Below, in pieces: positions 46,735 through 55,426 of a stretch of 64,000 nt of DNA. The notes beneath the pieces are model-generated. The model ran no database searches, was not told the DNA's origin, and saw only the letters and a list, made by a program, of their open reading frames with translations. Numbering within the stretch: the stretch's first letter is position 1; every line of letters starts with the position of its first letter. A program made the translations under genes and the position numbers. Origin of the DNA: Bacteroidia bacterium (GTDB lineage: Bacteria; Bacteroidota; Bacteroidia; Bacteroidales; Paludibacteraceae); contig RZYM01000009.1 in the NCBI GenBank assembly GCA_009930305.1, forward strand, positions 1 through 64,000. The letters run 5' to 3'.

Positions 46735-47776
46735 AAAGATATCAATACAAGAGCTAACCGATATAATTGCGAAAGAATCTAATTCAACCAAAAAGTTTTC
46801 TGAAGATTTTATTCGCGAGTTGGTTGATGTTATAGAAGAGTATTTAGAGAAAGATGGAATTGTAAAGGTTAAAGGTCTTGGAACATTCAAATTATTGTGG
46901 ATTGAAGATCGTAAGAGCGTAAATGTAACAACTGGAGAGACGATCATTCTACCAGCTCGTTATAAAGTTTCGTTTATACCTGAATCATCTGTAAAACAAT
47001 CAGTTAATGCTCAATATTCACATTTAGAAACTTTTGTGCCTGAGCCTCCTCAGAATTTAGATAACAAGGATTCAAAAAAATCGGAGGAAGAGCAAATTAT
47101 AAATCCCATTGAGAAACCGGTTAATAATTCAATTGTAGAAAAACCTCAAGAGTTAGCAAAATCTGAAAAACCTATTACAGAAGCTATCGAAGCGAAACAA
47201 GATGTAAAAAAATCAGAATTGTCTTCTGAGCCTGAAAAAAAACAAAAGCGTAATCTAACATGGTTAATAATATTGACAGTATTATTGCTATTATGTGGTG
47301 CCACATTTTACTTTCAAGCAAGTTGGGTGCCAATTGCGCGTACAAACATAGAAAATTGGTTAGGGATTAAAATCAAACCTGATACAGTTGCTATAGTTCC
47401 TGTAGAGTTAGAAGATTCAACAGAATTGTATTTTGATTCATTATATAATCAATCAGATACTTTAGTTACAGATACAGTACCTATTATTGAAGTTGCATCC
47501 ACAACTGAGTATACTCCATCGGTTGCTCAAAACGCCCCTATTAGAGAAACAGTAATAGTAAGAGATGGTAGTCGTTTAACGATGGTTGCATATCGTGCTT
47601 ATGGCCATAAGGCATTTTGGGTATATGTATATGATGCAAATAGAGATGTGCTAAGACATCCTAATGATGTTGCTCAAGGAATGCGATTAAGTATACCCGA
47701 TTTGGATGCATCACTTGTTGATCCAAATAACGAAGAATGTATCAAAAAGGCAATTGAAATTGGTAAAAGATATTAA
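46724..47776 (+). CDS. HU-domain protein with a membrane segment and C-terminal LysM-like domain
   Basis: 350 residues. Residues 1-90 form an HU/IHF domain (IAKESNSTKKFSEDFIRELV, VKVKGLGTFKLLWIEDRKSV, TGETIILPARYKVSF). Then come about 85 polar, Lys/Glu/Pro-rich residues, a membrane segment at about 179-197 (LTWLIILTVLLLLCGATFYF) preceded by the positive EKKQKRN, and, after a Thr/Ser-rich stretch, a LysM-like region at about 276-328 (RDGSRLTMVAYRAYGHKAFWVYVY, MRLSIPDL). The positive residues before the membrane segment predict cytoplasmic HU and periplasmic LysM. It could thus link DNA to peptidoglycan. The LysM assignment is by pattern only. Confidence 0.8.
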   Translation: MENKKISIQELTDIIAKESNSTKKFSEDFIRELVDVIEEYLEKDGIVKVKGLGTFKLLWIEDRKSVNVTTGETIILPARYKVSFIPESSVKQSVNAQYSHLETFVPEPPQNLDNKDSKKSEEEQIINPIEKPVNNSIVEKPQELAKSEKPITEAIEAKQDVKKSELSSEPEKKQKRNLTWLIILTVLLLLCGATFYFQASWVPIARTNIENWLGIKIKPDTVAIVPVELEDSTELYFDSLYNQSDTLVTDTVPIIEVASTTEYTPSVAQNAPIRETVIVRDGSRLTMVAYRAYGHKAFWVYVYDANRDVLRHPNDVAQGMRLSIPDLDASLVDPNNEECIKKAIEIGKRY

Positions 47777-47865
47777 TTTATTTGCAAAAAATAAGCCTTT
47801 TAGACTATTCAGGGCATATATCTACCATTTATAACATTCGCTTAAACGTTTTTAACTGCATAATT

Positions 47866-47897
47866 GTTGGAATCATTTTAACATTTGCATATCTTCG
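47866..47897 (+). promoter_or_regulatory. Promoter of the MoxR/Bat operon
   Basis: GTTG at 47866-47869 (-33), a 20-bp spacer and TATCTTCG at 47890-47897 (-7, one mismatch to TAnnTTTG). Expected start near 47901, some 57 bases before the MoxR ATG. Located in the 181-bp gap between the HU-LysM gene and moxR. Confidence 0.6.
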
Positions 47898-47957
47898 CAC
47901 TGCTGAATTTGTTCAGCGGTGTTATTTTTTATTATACATTAATTCATATCATCAGTT

Positions 47958-48953
47958 ATGGGTCAAGTAGTTGATATTAGAGAATTAAATGCACGCATTG
48001 AAAAACAAAGTGCATTTGTTGATGTCCTAACTTTAGGAATGGACAAAGTAATAGTAGGTCAGAAGCATTTGGTTGAGTCATTGCTAATCGGACTTCTTTC
48101 TGACGGACATATATTACTGGAAGGTGTGCCTGGTTTGGCAAAAACATTAGCCATTAAGACTTTAGCACAGCTTATAGATAGTAAGTATAGCCGTATTCAG
48201 TTTACTCCGGATTTGCTGCCTGCAGATGTATTAGGAACTATGATTTATAGTCAGAAAACTGAAGAATTTGTGGTTAAAAAGGGACCGATATTTGCTAATT
48301 TTATTTTAGCAGATGAAATAAATCGTGCCCCTGCAAAAGTTCAGAGTGCTTTACTTGAGGCCATGCAAGAGCGTCAAGTAACCTTAGCAGATTCAACTTA
48401 CAAGTTGGATGAACCATTCTTAGTTCTTGCTACACAAAACCCTATAGAACAAGAAGGAACATATCCATTACCTGAAGCTCAGGTAGACCGTTTTATGTTA
48501 AAGGTAATCGTTAGCTATCCAAAACAGGAAGAAGAAAGGCTTATTATTCGTCAGAATATAGGGCCAAAACAAGCACCTGTAGTACCTGTTTTAAAGGCAT
48601 CTGAAATTATTGCAGCTCGCGAAGTTATAAGAGAAATATATTTAGATGAAAAAATTGAGAAATACATTCTAGATATAGTATTTGCAACTCGTGATCCAAA
48701 ATTGTATAATCTTGATGATTTACAAGGAATGATTTCATTTGGAGCTTCTCCACGTGCATCAATAAGTTTGGCTTTGGCAGCTCGTTCTTATGCATTTATC
48801 AAACATAGAGGATATGTTATTCCTGAAGATGTTCGTGCAGTATGCTACGATGTTCTTCGACACAGAATCGGTTTGAGTTATGAAGCAGAAGCAAATAGTT
48901 TAACATCAGAAGAAATTATAAGCCGAATCTTGAATATTGTTGAAGTTCCTTAA
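47958..48953 (+). CDS. MoxR-family AAA ATPase
   Basis: 331 residues. Walker A region EGVPGLAKTLA, Walker B ILADEINRAPAKVQSALLEAM, sensor LATQNPIEQEGTYPLPEAQVDRF and FGASPRASISLALAAR are all characteristic of MoxR. These ATPases act as chaperones for von Willebrand factor A (VWA) proteins. Here it starts the operon that runs through the DUF58, BatA, BatB, BatC, BatD and BatE genes, which are its expected partners. In Bacteroides fragilis this operon affects aerotolerance. Confidence 0.93.
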   Translation: MGQVVDIRELNARIEKQSAFVDVLTLGMDKVIVGQKHLVESLLIGLLSDGHILLEGVPGLAKTLAIKTLAQLIDSKYSRIQFTPDLLPADVLGTMIYSQKTEEFVVKKGPIFANFILADEINRAPAKVQSALLEAMQERQVTLADSTYKLDEPFLVLATQNPIEQEGTYPLPEAQVDRFMLKVIVSYPKQEEERLIIRQNIGPKQAPVVPVLKASEIIAAREVIREIYLDEKIEKYILDIVFATRDPKLYNLDDLQGMISFGASPRASISLALAARSYAFIKHRGYVIPEDVRAVCYDVLRHRIGLSYEAEANSLTSEEIISRILNIVEVP

Positions 48954-48978
48954 TGAAGGACAAAATCAATTTATTTCT

Positions 48979-49845
48979 ATGGAAACAAGCGAAATATTAA
49001 AAAAAGTAAGACAGGTCGAAATTAAAACGCGCGGGTTGTCGCAGAATATTTTCGCAGGTCAGTATCATACTGCCTTTAAGGGTAGGGGTATGGCCTTTTC
49101 CGAGGTACGTGAGTATCAATTCGGTGACGATATTAGAAGTATTGATTGGAATGTTACAGCTCGTTTTAATCATCCTTATATTAAGGTGTTTGAAGAAGAG
49201 CGAGAACTTACCGTTATGCTATTGGTTGATGTATCCGGTAGTGGCGATTTTGGTACTGAATGCAGAACAAAACGTGAACTAATGACAGAAATAGCTGCAA
49301 CATTAGCATTTTCAGCCATTCAAAATAATGATAAAATCGGCGTCATATTTTTTTCTGATAAAATAGAAAAATTTATAGCACCTCAAAAAGGTAAGAAACA
49401 TATCCTTTACATCATACGTGAGTTAATTGAATTTCGTCCCGAAAGTAGGAAAACAGATATATCTGTGGTTATGCGTTATTTGACAAATGCAATCAAAAAA
49501 CGTTGTACAGCATTCCTTATTTCAGATTTTATTTCAGATAGTTTTGATAAAGCACTTATGATAGCCGGTAAAAAGCATGATTTAGTGGCTCTGCAAGTGT
49601 ATGACGAAAAAGATTCAGAGATGCCTGATATCGGTTTGATGAAGGTAAAAGACTCTGAAACAGGCGAATGTATGTATGTTGATACTTCCAGATGGGATGT
49701 TAGAAAAAGTTATGAAGAGCATTGGCGTAAACGTCAAGAACGTTTGTCAAAAGAATTCTCCAAAAATGGAATCGACTTGGCTTCTGTTAGAACCGGTGAC
49801 GATTATGTTAAGGTTTTAATTAATTTGTTTAGAATGAGAGGATAG
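48979..49845 (+). CDS. DUF58 domain protein (VWA-like)
   Basis: 288 residues from ATG 48979 (METSEILKKVRQVEIKTRG). The family motif GRGMAFSEVREYQFGDDIRSIDWNVTARF is visible, followed by a VWA-like fold with a MIDAS-type DVSGSGDFG and a TDISVVMRYL segment. No membrane segment is present, so it is probably cytoplasmic and attached to the BatA/BatB complex. It begins 25 bases after the MoxR stop and ends 4 bases before the next gene. Confidence 0.9.
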   Translation: METSEILKKVRQVEIKTRGLSQNIFAGQYHTAFKGRGMAFSEVREYQFGDDIRSIDWNVTARFNHPYIKVFEEERELTVMLLVDVSGSGDFGTECRTKRELMTEIAATLAFSAIQNNDKIGVIFFSDKIEKFIAPQKGKKHILYIIRELIEFRPESRKTDISVVMRYLTNAIKKRCTAFLISDFISDSFDKALMIAGKKHDLVALQVYDEKDSEMPDIGLMKVKDSETGECMYVDTSRWDVRKSYEEHWRKRQERLSKEFSKNGIDLASVRTGDDYVKVLINLFRMRG

Positions 49846-49849
49846 TTAT

Positions 49850-50833
49850 ATGAGAGTAAAACTATTAATAATATTTTTTGCGTGTGCTTTTTGTCTTACA
49901 GCGCAAGACTTGTCAGTGTATGGCAAGTTAGATCCTGCACAAATACAGATAGGAGAGCAAACTACGCTTCGCTATGAATTTGCACAGCCCAAAGAAGCAA
50001 AAGTATCAATGCCATTGTTGCAGGATACTATAGCTAAAGGAGTTGAGATTGTAGAAGTTATAAAGCCTGATACAATCGATTTGGGAAATGGTAGAATTCA
50101 GATTAATTTAGACTACATAATAACATCATTTGATAGTGGTTTTTATTTTATTCCTGCGATGCAGTTTGTTAGTGCAAACGAAAAAACAGAAAGTCGTCCA
50201 ATAGGTTTAACCGTGCATACTGTACAGGTAAATCCTGAAACAGACTCAGTTAAAGATATAAAAGAAATTATGGATGCTCCATTTAGTTGGAAAGAGTTTT
50301 TTAAATGGGTAGGTATTATATTAGGTATATTGGCAGTTATTGCATTAATAGCATTCATTTTGATTAAATATGTTTTCAAAAAGAAGGTGCCATTTATTCC
50401 GGAAAAAGAGGAAGTTAAAGAATCTGCTGATATAGTCGCGTTGCGTCGTTTGGAGCAGATAAAAGAAGAAAAATTATGGCAGTCAGGAAAAATTAAAGAG
50501 TTTTATATCGAATTGACTGAAGTTGTACGTGTTTATATTGCTAGTCGTTTTGATATAAATGCAATGGAAATGACATCTGAAGAAATTATTTCACTTACCA
50601 GAAAGTATCCTGACATGGATGAGGTAAGAATAATTTTGCGACAGATATTGGAATTGTCTGATTTAGTGAAGTTTGCGAAATTTATTCCTCTTGATAAAGA
50701 GAATTATTGTTCTATAATAGATGCGTTTACTTTTGTTGAAAAAACAAAAATAACTGAACCTGAGAGTACTAATGATGATGCTGAAAATCCGAAAAATACA
50801 GATGCAACTGTAGGAAAGGAGTTTAAATCATGA
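49850..50833 (+). CDS. Bat operon membrane protein, BatD-like beta domain
   Basis: 327 residues: signal peptide (VKLLIIFFACAFCLTAQ), a periplasmic beta domain (about 20-140; IQIGEQTTLRYEF), one membrane segment at about 153-175 (WVGIILGILAVIALIAFIL) and a cytoplasmic C-terminal helical part (EEKLWQSGKIKEFYIELTEVV). The layout resembles a shortened BatD. It lies between DUF58 and BatA and overlaps BatA by 4 bases (ATGA), so it belongs to the same complex. It has no enzyme motifs. Lower certainty applies to the exact family name. Confidence 0.75.
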   Translation: MRVKLLIIFFACAFCLTAQDLSVYGKLDPAQIQIGEQTTLRYEFAQPKEAKVSMPLLQDTIAKGVEIVEVIKPDTIDLGNGRIQINLDYIITSFDSGFYFIPAMQFVSANEKTESRPIGLTVHTVQVNPETDSVKDIKEIMDAPFSWKEFFKWVGIILGILAVIALIAFILIKYVFKKKVPFIPEKEEVKESADIVALRRLEQIKEEKLWQSGKIKEFYIELTEVVRVYIASRFDINAMEMTSEEIISLTRKYPDMDEVRIILRQILELSDLVKFAKFIPLDKENYCSIIDAFTFVEKTKITEPESTNDDAENPKNTDATVGKEFKS

Positions 50834-51813
50834 CATTTGCAAATCCATATTATTTTTTGTTGTTGCTATTGGTAATTCCTATAGTAGCATGGTATGTTTG
50901 GAAACGAAAATCGTTTACACCGGAAGTGAAAATTTCGTCGGTTGCATCTTTTTCAGGCATCAAAAAATCTCCTAAAGTTTACTTGAGACATTTGCCATTC
51001 GTATTGTCAGTTTTAGCTATTATATCAATAATAGTTGCACTGGCGCGTCCTCAAAAAAGTGATAGTTGGAGTAATCAAACTACAGAAGGTATAGATATTG
51101 TCATGTCTCTTGATATATCCGGAAGTATGTTAGCTGAGGATTTGAAGCCTAATCGTTTGGAAGCTGCAAAATCGGTTGCAAGTAAATTTATATCTGAGCG
51201 CTCAAATGATAATATTGCACTTGTAGTATTTGCCGGCGAAAGCTTTACACAATGTCCTTTGACAGTGAATCATGCCGAACTTATAAATTTAATGAAGGGT
51301 GTAAAGAGTGGAATGATTGAAGATGGAACTGCAATCGGCTCAGGTTTGGCAACTGCGATTAATCGTATTAAGGATAGTCAGGCTAAATCAAAGGTTATAA
51401 TATTATTGACTGATGGTTCTAATAATAGGGGTGAGATTGCACCAACAACAGCCGGTGAGATTGCAAAAACATTTGGAGTGCGTGTTTATACTATTGGTGT
51501 TGGCACCAGAGGTATGGCTCCATATCCATTTCAGACACCTTATGGCATACAATATCAAGATGTAGAAGTAGATATAGATGAGCCGACTTTGCAGCAAATT
51601 GCATCAACTACCGGTGGCGCTTATTTTAGAGCTACTGACAATGATAGTTTGGAGTCAATTTATTCTGAGATTGATAAAATGGAAAAAACCAAGATCAATG
51701 TAAAAGAATTCAGCAAAAAAGAAGAACTGTATCATATTTTTTCATTGTTAGCAGTAGTATTTTTAGTTTCTGCTGTTGCTTTACGTAACACTGTTTTAAA
51801 ATCAATTCCTTAA
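50830..51813 (+). CDS. batA: BatA, VWA-domain membrane protein
   Basis: 327 residues. Two N-terminal membrane segments (5-23, 55-71) frame an aerotolerance-type start (FANPYYFLLLLLVIPIVAWY), then a VWA domain with the metal-binding MIDAS motif DISGS (95-99), TAIGSGLATAINRI and LLTDGSNNRGEI, and a final membrane segment (about 303-322). It is expected to sit in the inner membrane with the VWA domain in the periplasm or cytoplasm according to the arrangement of the segments, and to form a complex with BatB. Confidence 0.93.
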   Translation: MTFANPYYFLLLLLVIPIVAWYVWKRKSFTPEVKISSVASFSGIKKSPKVYLRHLPFVLSVLAIISIIVALARPQKSDSWSNQTTEGIDIVMSLDISGSMLAEDLKPNRLEAAKSVASKFISERSNDNIALVVFAGESFTQCPLTVNHAELINLMKGVKSGMIEDGTAIGSGLATAINRIKDSQAKSKVIILLTDGSNNRGEIAPTTAGEIAKTFGVRVYTIGVGTRGMAPYPFQTPYGIQYQDVEVDIDEPTLQQIASTTGGAYFRATDNDSLESIYSEIDKMEKTKINVKEFSKKEELYHIFSLLAVVFLVSAVALRNTVLKSIP

Positions 51814-51873
51814 TGTCTCGAATTGATATTGTGTATTAAATGATAAAGAATTAATTTCTTAAAGATTTTAAAG

Positions 51874-52890
51874 ATGTTTCGATTTGCTCGTCCCGAATAT
51901 TTATATTTATTATTACTGATACCGGTTTTGATCGGTTTCTTCTATTATAGCTTAATCATTAAAAACAAGCGTTTAAGAAAATTAGGAGAAAAATCATTAC
52001 TAAAAAAATTGATGTTAACAACTTCTCATTGGCGTCCAAGGGTAAAGTTTTATATGGTTTTAGCCTCAATTATATTATGTATTTTTGCTTTAGCCGGTCC
52101 TCAATTTGGTACAAAATTAGAAAAAGTAAAGCGTCAGGGTATTGAAATGATGGTAGCAGTTGATGTGTCAAATTCAATGTTAGCTCAAGATGTGTCACCC
52201 GACAGAATGTCGCGTGCAAAGCAAGTACTATCCAGATTAATCGACAATTTACAAGATGATAAGGTAGGTTTGTTGGTATTTGCCGGAGATGCATATGTTC
52301 AGATGCCAATGACCACAGATGTCGGATCAGCTAAGATGTTCTTATCTAATATAAATCCAGGAATGGTGCCTGTACAGGGTACTGCGATAGGTTCTGCTAT
52401 ACGAATGTCTATGGGTTTGTTTAGTTCGCAAGAAAATATTAGTAAATCGATAATTATCATTACTGATGGCGAAAACCACGAGGATGATGCAATTGCAACT
52501 GCAAAAATGGCATTGGAAAATGGTGTTACCGTAAATGTTCTAGGTTTGGGTACTCCTCAAGGATCGCCAATCCCTATAAATGGAACAAATAGTTTTAGAA
52601 AAGACAGTGAAGGTAATGTGGTTGTAACAAAATTGAATGAGCAAATGTGTCAAGAAATAGCTCAAGCAGGTGGTGGAGTATATGTTAGAGCCGATATTGC
52701 GGGAACAGCTGTACGTTTGTTATCTAAAGAATTGAATAAATTGGATAAGGCAGATATAGAAGCCGAAGTCTATACTAATTATAATGAGCAATATGCTCCT
52801 CTTTTGTGGTTATCACTGATATTATTGCTCGTTGAAGCTTGTTTATTGGAACGTAAGAATCCTTTATTTAAGAATGTTAAATTGTTTTAG
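51874..52890 (+). CDS. batB: BatB, VWA-domain membrane protein
   Basis: 338 residues, with the same plan as BatA: membrane segments near 9-27 and 58-75, MIDAS motif DVSNS (97-101), TAIGSAIRMSMGLF, IITDGENHEDDA and a C-terminal membrane segment (about 309-325). The two proteins are paralogs placed in tandem. Starts 60 bases after the BatA stop, the largest gap within the operon, but no -7 element is seen in it. Confidence 0.93.
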   Translation: MFRFARPEYLYLLLLIPVLIGFFYYSLIIKNKRLRKLGEKSLLKKLMLTTSHWRPRVKFYMVLASIILCIFALAGPQFGTKLEKVKRQGIEMMVAVDVSNSMLAQDVSPDRMSRAKQVLSRLIDNLQDDKVGLLVFAGDAYVQMPMTTDVGSAKMFLSNINPGMVPVQGTAIGSAIRMSMGLFSSQENISKSIIIITDGENHEDDAIATAKMALENGVTVNVLGLGTPQGSPIPINGTNSFRKDSEGNVVVTKLNEQMCQEIAQAGGGVYVRADIAGTAVRLLSKELNKLDKADIEAEVYTNYNEQYAPLLWLSLILLLVEACLLERKNPLFKNVKLF

Positions 52891-52894
52891 TATC

Positions 52895-53587
52895 ATGCGA
52901 AAATTATTGTTTTGTACTATCTTATCTATTGGCATACCTTTTGTAGTATTAGCTCAAGAGGCAAATCCTGATATCCGTAGCGGAAATAAATTATATAAAA
53001 ACCAAAAATATACCGATTCGGAAATTGAGTATAGAAAAGGTATTCAAAAAGACAAAAAGTCAATAGAAAGTTTTTACAATCTTGGGAATAGCTTGTATCA
53101 GCAAAAAAAATATAAAGAAGCTGCTGAAGAATATGAAAAAGCAGCCACTTTAACTGATAATAAAGATAAATTGGCATCAGTATATCATAATATGGGTAAT
53201 TCTTATTATGAAGCAGAAGATTACGGAAAGAGTATTGATGCTTATAAAAAGTCGCTTAAGAATCGTCCATCAGATAATGATACCCGTTTTAATTTAGCTT
53301 TAGCGCAGCAGAAGTTGCAAAAACAACAACAGCAACAACAACAGCAACAACAAGATCAAAATCAAGACAAAAAAGATCAAAAAGATAAGCAGCAACAGCA
53401 AGATCAAAAGGACAAGAAAGATCAACAAAAGCCGCAGCAACAACAACCGCAACCGCAACAAGAAGAGTTGTCTAAGGAAGCGGCTCAACAAATATTAAAC
53501 TCGTATTCGCAAGATGAGCGAGAAGTACAAGAAAAAGTAAAAGAACAACAACAAGCAGGACAAAGGCATTTGGAAAAAGACTGGTAA
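52895..53587 (+). CDS. batC: BatC, TPR-repeat protein with Gln-rich tract
   Basis: 230 residues from ATG 52895, which gives the signal peptide MRKLLFCTILSIGIPFVVLA. Three TPR units follow (about 30-140; ESFYNLGNSLYQQKKYKEAA, SVYHNMGNSYYEAEDYGKSI). Then comes a Gln/Lys/Asp-rich low-complexity tract (about 141-190, bases 53320-53465) made of CAA and CAG codons, and a helical tail with QEKVKEQQQAG. Presumed periplasmic scaffold for BatA/BatB. The upstream in-frame ATG lies in the batB gene and has no signal peptide. Confidence 0.88.
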   Translation: MRKLLFCTILSIGIPFVVLAQEANPDIRSGNKLYKNQKYTDSEIEYRKGIQKDKKSIESFYNLGNSLYQQKKYKEAAEEYEKAATLTDNKDKLASVYHNMGNSYYEAEDYGKSIDAYKKSLKNRPSDNDTRFNLALAQQKLQKQQQQQQQQQQDQNQDKKDQKDKQQQQDQKDKKDQQKPQQQQPQPQQEELSKEAAQQILNSYSQDEREVQEKVKEQQQAGQRHLEKDW

Positions 53588-53588
53588 T

Positions 53589-55421
53589 ATGAAAACAAAA
53601 ATATTAGTTATATTAGGCTTATGTATGTTAGCTGTTTCGGCGTATGCTGAAGAACTTCAATTTGCTGCGTCAGCACCTCCTGCAGTTGTTGCAGGTGATC
53701 AGTTTAGGGTTACATATACATTAAATAAAGAAGGCAAGGATATGAGAATTCCTGATATGTCTGATTTTGATGTATTAATGGGACCTTCTACATCGCGTAG
53801 TTCAAGTATGCAGATCACTAATGGTTCAATGACTAGAACCATGTCTATATCATATACTTATATATTAGCAGGAAGAGCTCCGGGTAAATATACTTTAGCT
53901 CCTGCTACAGTAGTTGTTGATGGGCAAAAGTACAGTTCTAATCAACTAGAAATAAAAGTGCTGCCCCCTGATCAAAAAGTGCCTTCTTCAGCAAGTACGC
54001 AAAGTTCGAATCAAGTTCCTGTATCTCAAAGTAATACCTCTACAAATATCTCTGATAAACAATTATTCATTCGTCAGACTTTATCAAAAACAAAGGTTTA
54101 CGAACAAGAGGCTATTTTAGTCACGTATAAATTGTATACTAGAAATGATGTTAGTAATATTCCGAGCGCAAAATTCCCTGAATTTAAAGGTTTTTATGTG
54201 CAAGAAATTGATCTAAACCAAAACCAACAGTTTGTTACAGAACATTATGATGGTTTGAACTATAATACATACATATTAAAACAATGTTTGTTATATCCGC
54301 AACATTCCGGGACTTTAAATATTGAATCAGGAAAATTAGATATAGTTTTAAGAGTTCGTGTTAACAATAGAGCACAAAGTATATTTGATAACTTCTTTGA
54401 TTCGTATCAAGAAGTACGAAAAACATTAAACATACCATCAGCTAAAGTTGAGGTTATGCCTTTGCCATCAGGTGCACCTGCAGGTTTTAGTGGGGCAGTA
54501 GGAACTTACAAGATGTCTTCAACTATTTCCTCAACCAAATTAAAAGCCAACGATGCAGTGACAATTAAGGTAGGTATATCAGGAAACGGAAATTTAAAAT
54601 TGCTTAAGAACCCTGAAATAACATTTCCAATTGATTTTGATATTTATGATCCTAAGGTAGAAACAAATATAAAAGCAGCATCAACCGGAACTTCCGGAAA
54701 TAGAAATATTGAATATCTGGCAATTCCACGTTTTGGAGGTGATTTTGAAATACCATCTGCCGAATTTACATATTTTGACTTAACTACAAAGAAATATAAA
54801 ACATTGCGAACTCCTACTTATTCAATTAATGTAGAAGGTACATCTAACGAAACAGCAGTTGTTTCTTCTAATTATGTGTCGAATAAGGAAAGTGTAAAAA
54901 ATATTGGTTCAGATATAAGGTATATTTGTAGTGATGTTACTTTAAAACCAAAGAACGATTTCTTTTTAGGGTCAGTATCGTTTTGGATGTCAATTATTAT
55001 ACCTGTTGTTATTTTCTTAGTATTACTAATTGTATTACAAAAACAAGTAAGAGAAAATGCCAATGTCGCATTACGTAAAACAAAACGAGCTAATAAACAA
55101 GCACGTAAGCGTTTGAAAGCTGCTGAAAGATATATGAAAGCATCAGATAAAGCACATTTCTATGAAGAAACTATGAAGGCTTTGTGGGGATATTTGAGTG
55201 ATAAACTATTAATTCCGATTTCTGATTTAACGAAAGACAATGTACAAGATGAATTGTTACGTCATAATGTTTCTCAAGAATTGATAGATGAATTTCTTAA
55301 AACATTGTCTGATTGTGAATTTGCTCGTTTTTCGCCGATAGTAGAGGAGGACTTATCTCTTGAAAATATATTTGAACGTTCTTTGAACTTGATTGGTCAA
55401 TTGGAAAATACCATAAAATAA
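53589..55421 (+). CDS. batD: BatD, membrane-anchored beta-domain protein
   Basis: 610 residues. Signal peptide (KILVILGLCMLAVSAYA), a long periplasmic region with Ig-like beta domains (about 20-440; VVAGDQFRVTYTLNKEGKD, RQTLSKTKVYEQEAILVTYKL, FGGDFEIPSAEFTYFD), a membrane segment at about 465-482 (SIIIPVVIFLVLLIVLQ) and a basic helical cytoplasmic end (NKQARKRLKAAERYMKASD). This is the BatD plan (oxygen tolerance protein). It begins 2 bases after BatC, as in other Bacteroidota. Confidence 0.92.
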   Translation: MKTKILVILGLCMLAVSAYAEELQFAASAPPAVVAGDQFRVTYTLNKEGKDMRIPDMSDFDVLMGPSTSRSSSMQITNGSMTRTMSISYTYILAGRAPGKYTLAPATVVVDGQKYSSNQLEIKVLPPDQKVPSSASTQSSNQVPVSQSNTSTNISDKQLFIRQTLSKTKVYEQEAILVTYKLYTRNDVSNIPSAKFPEFKGFYVQEIDLNQNQQFVTEHYDGLNYNTYILKQCLLYPQHSGTLNIESGKLDIVLRVRVNNRAQSIFDNFFDSYQEVRKTLNIPSAKVEVMPLPSGAPAGFSGAVGTYKMSSTISSTKLKANDAVTIKVGISGNGNLKLLKNPEITFPIDFDIYDPKVETNIKAASTGTSGNRNIEYLAIPRFGGDFEIPSAEFTYFDLTTKKYKTLRTPTYSINVEGTSNETAVVSSNYVSNKESVKNIGSDIRYICSDVTLKPKNDFFLGSVSFWMSIIIPVVIFLVLLIVLQKQVRENANVALRKTKRANKQARKRLKAAERYMKASDKAHFYEETMKALWGYLSDKLLIPISDLTKDNVQDELLRHNVSQELIDEFLKTLSDCEFARFSPIVEEDLSLENIFERSLNLIGQLENTIK

Positions 55422-55426
55422 TAGAA

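Noticed and set aside
47782-47970. 62-codon open frame between the HU-LysM gene and moxR
   Set aside because: It holds the moxR promoter and overlaps the moxR start; no recognisable protein features.
52832-52894. Longer start for batC
   Set aside because: The added 21 residues lie in the end of batB and precede a complete signal peptide.
53323-53460. CAA/CAG repeats considered as a CRISPR or tandem-repeat array
   Set aside because: Codon-level low complexity within batC; no spacer-repeat structure.
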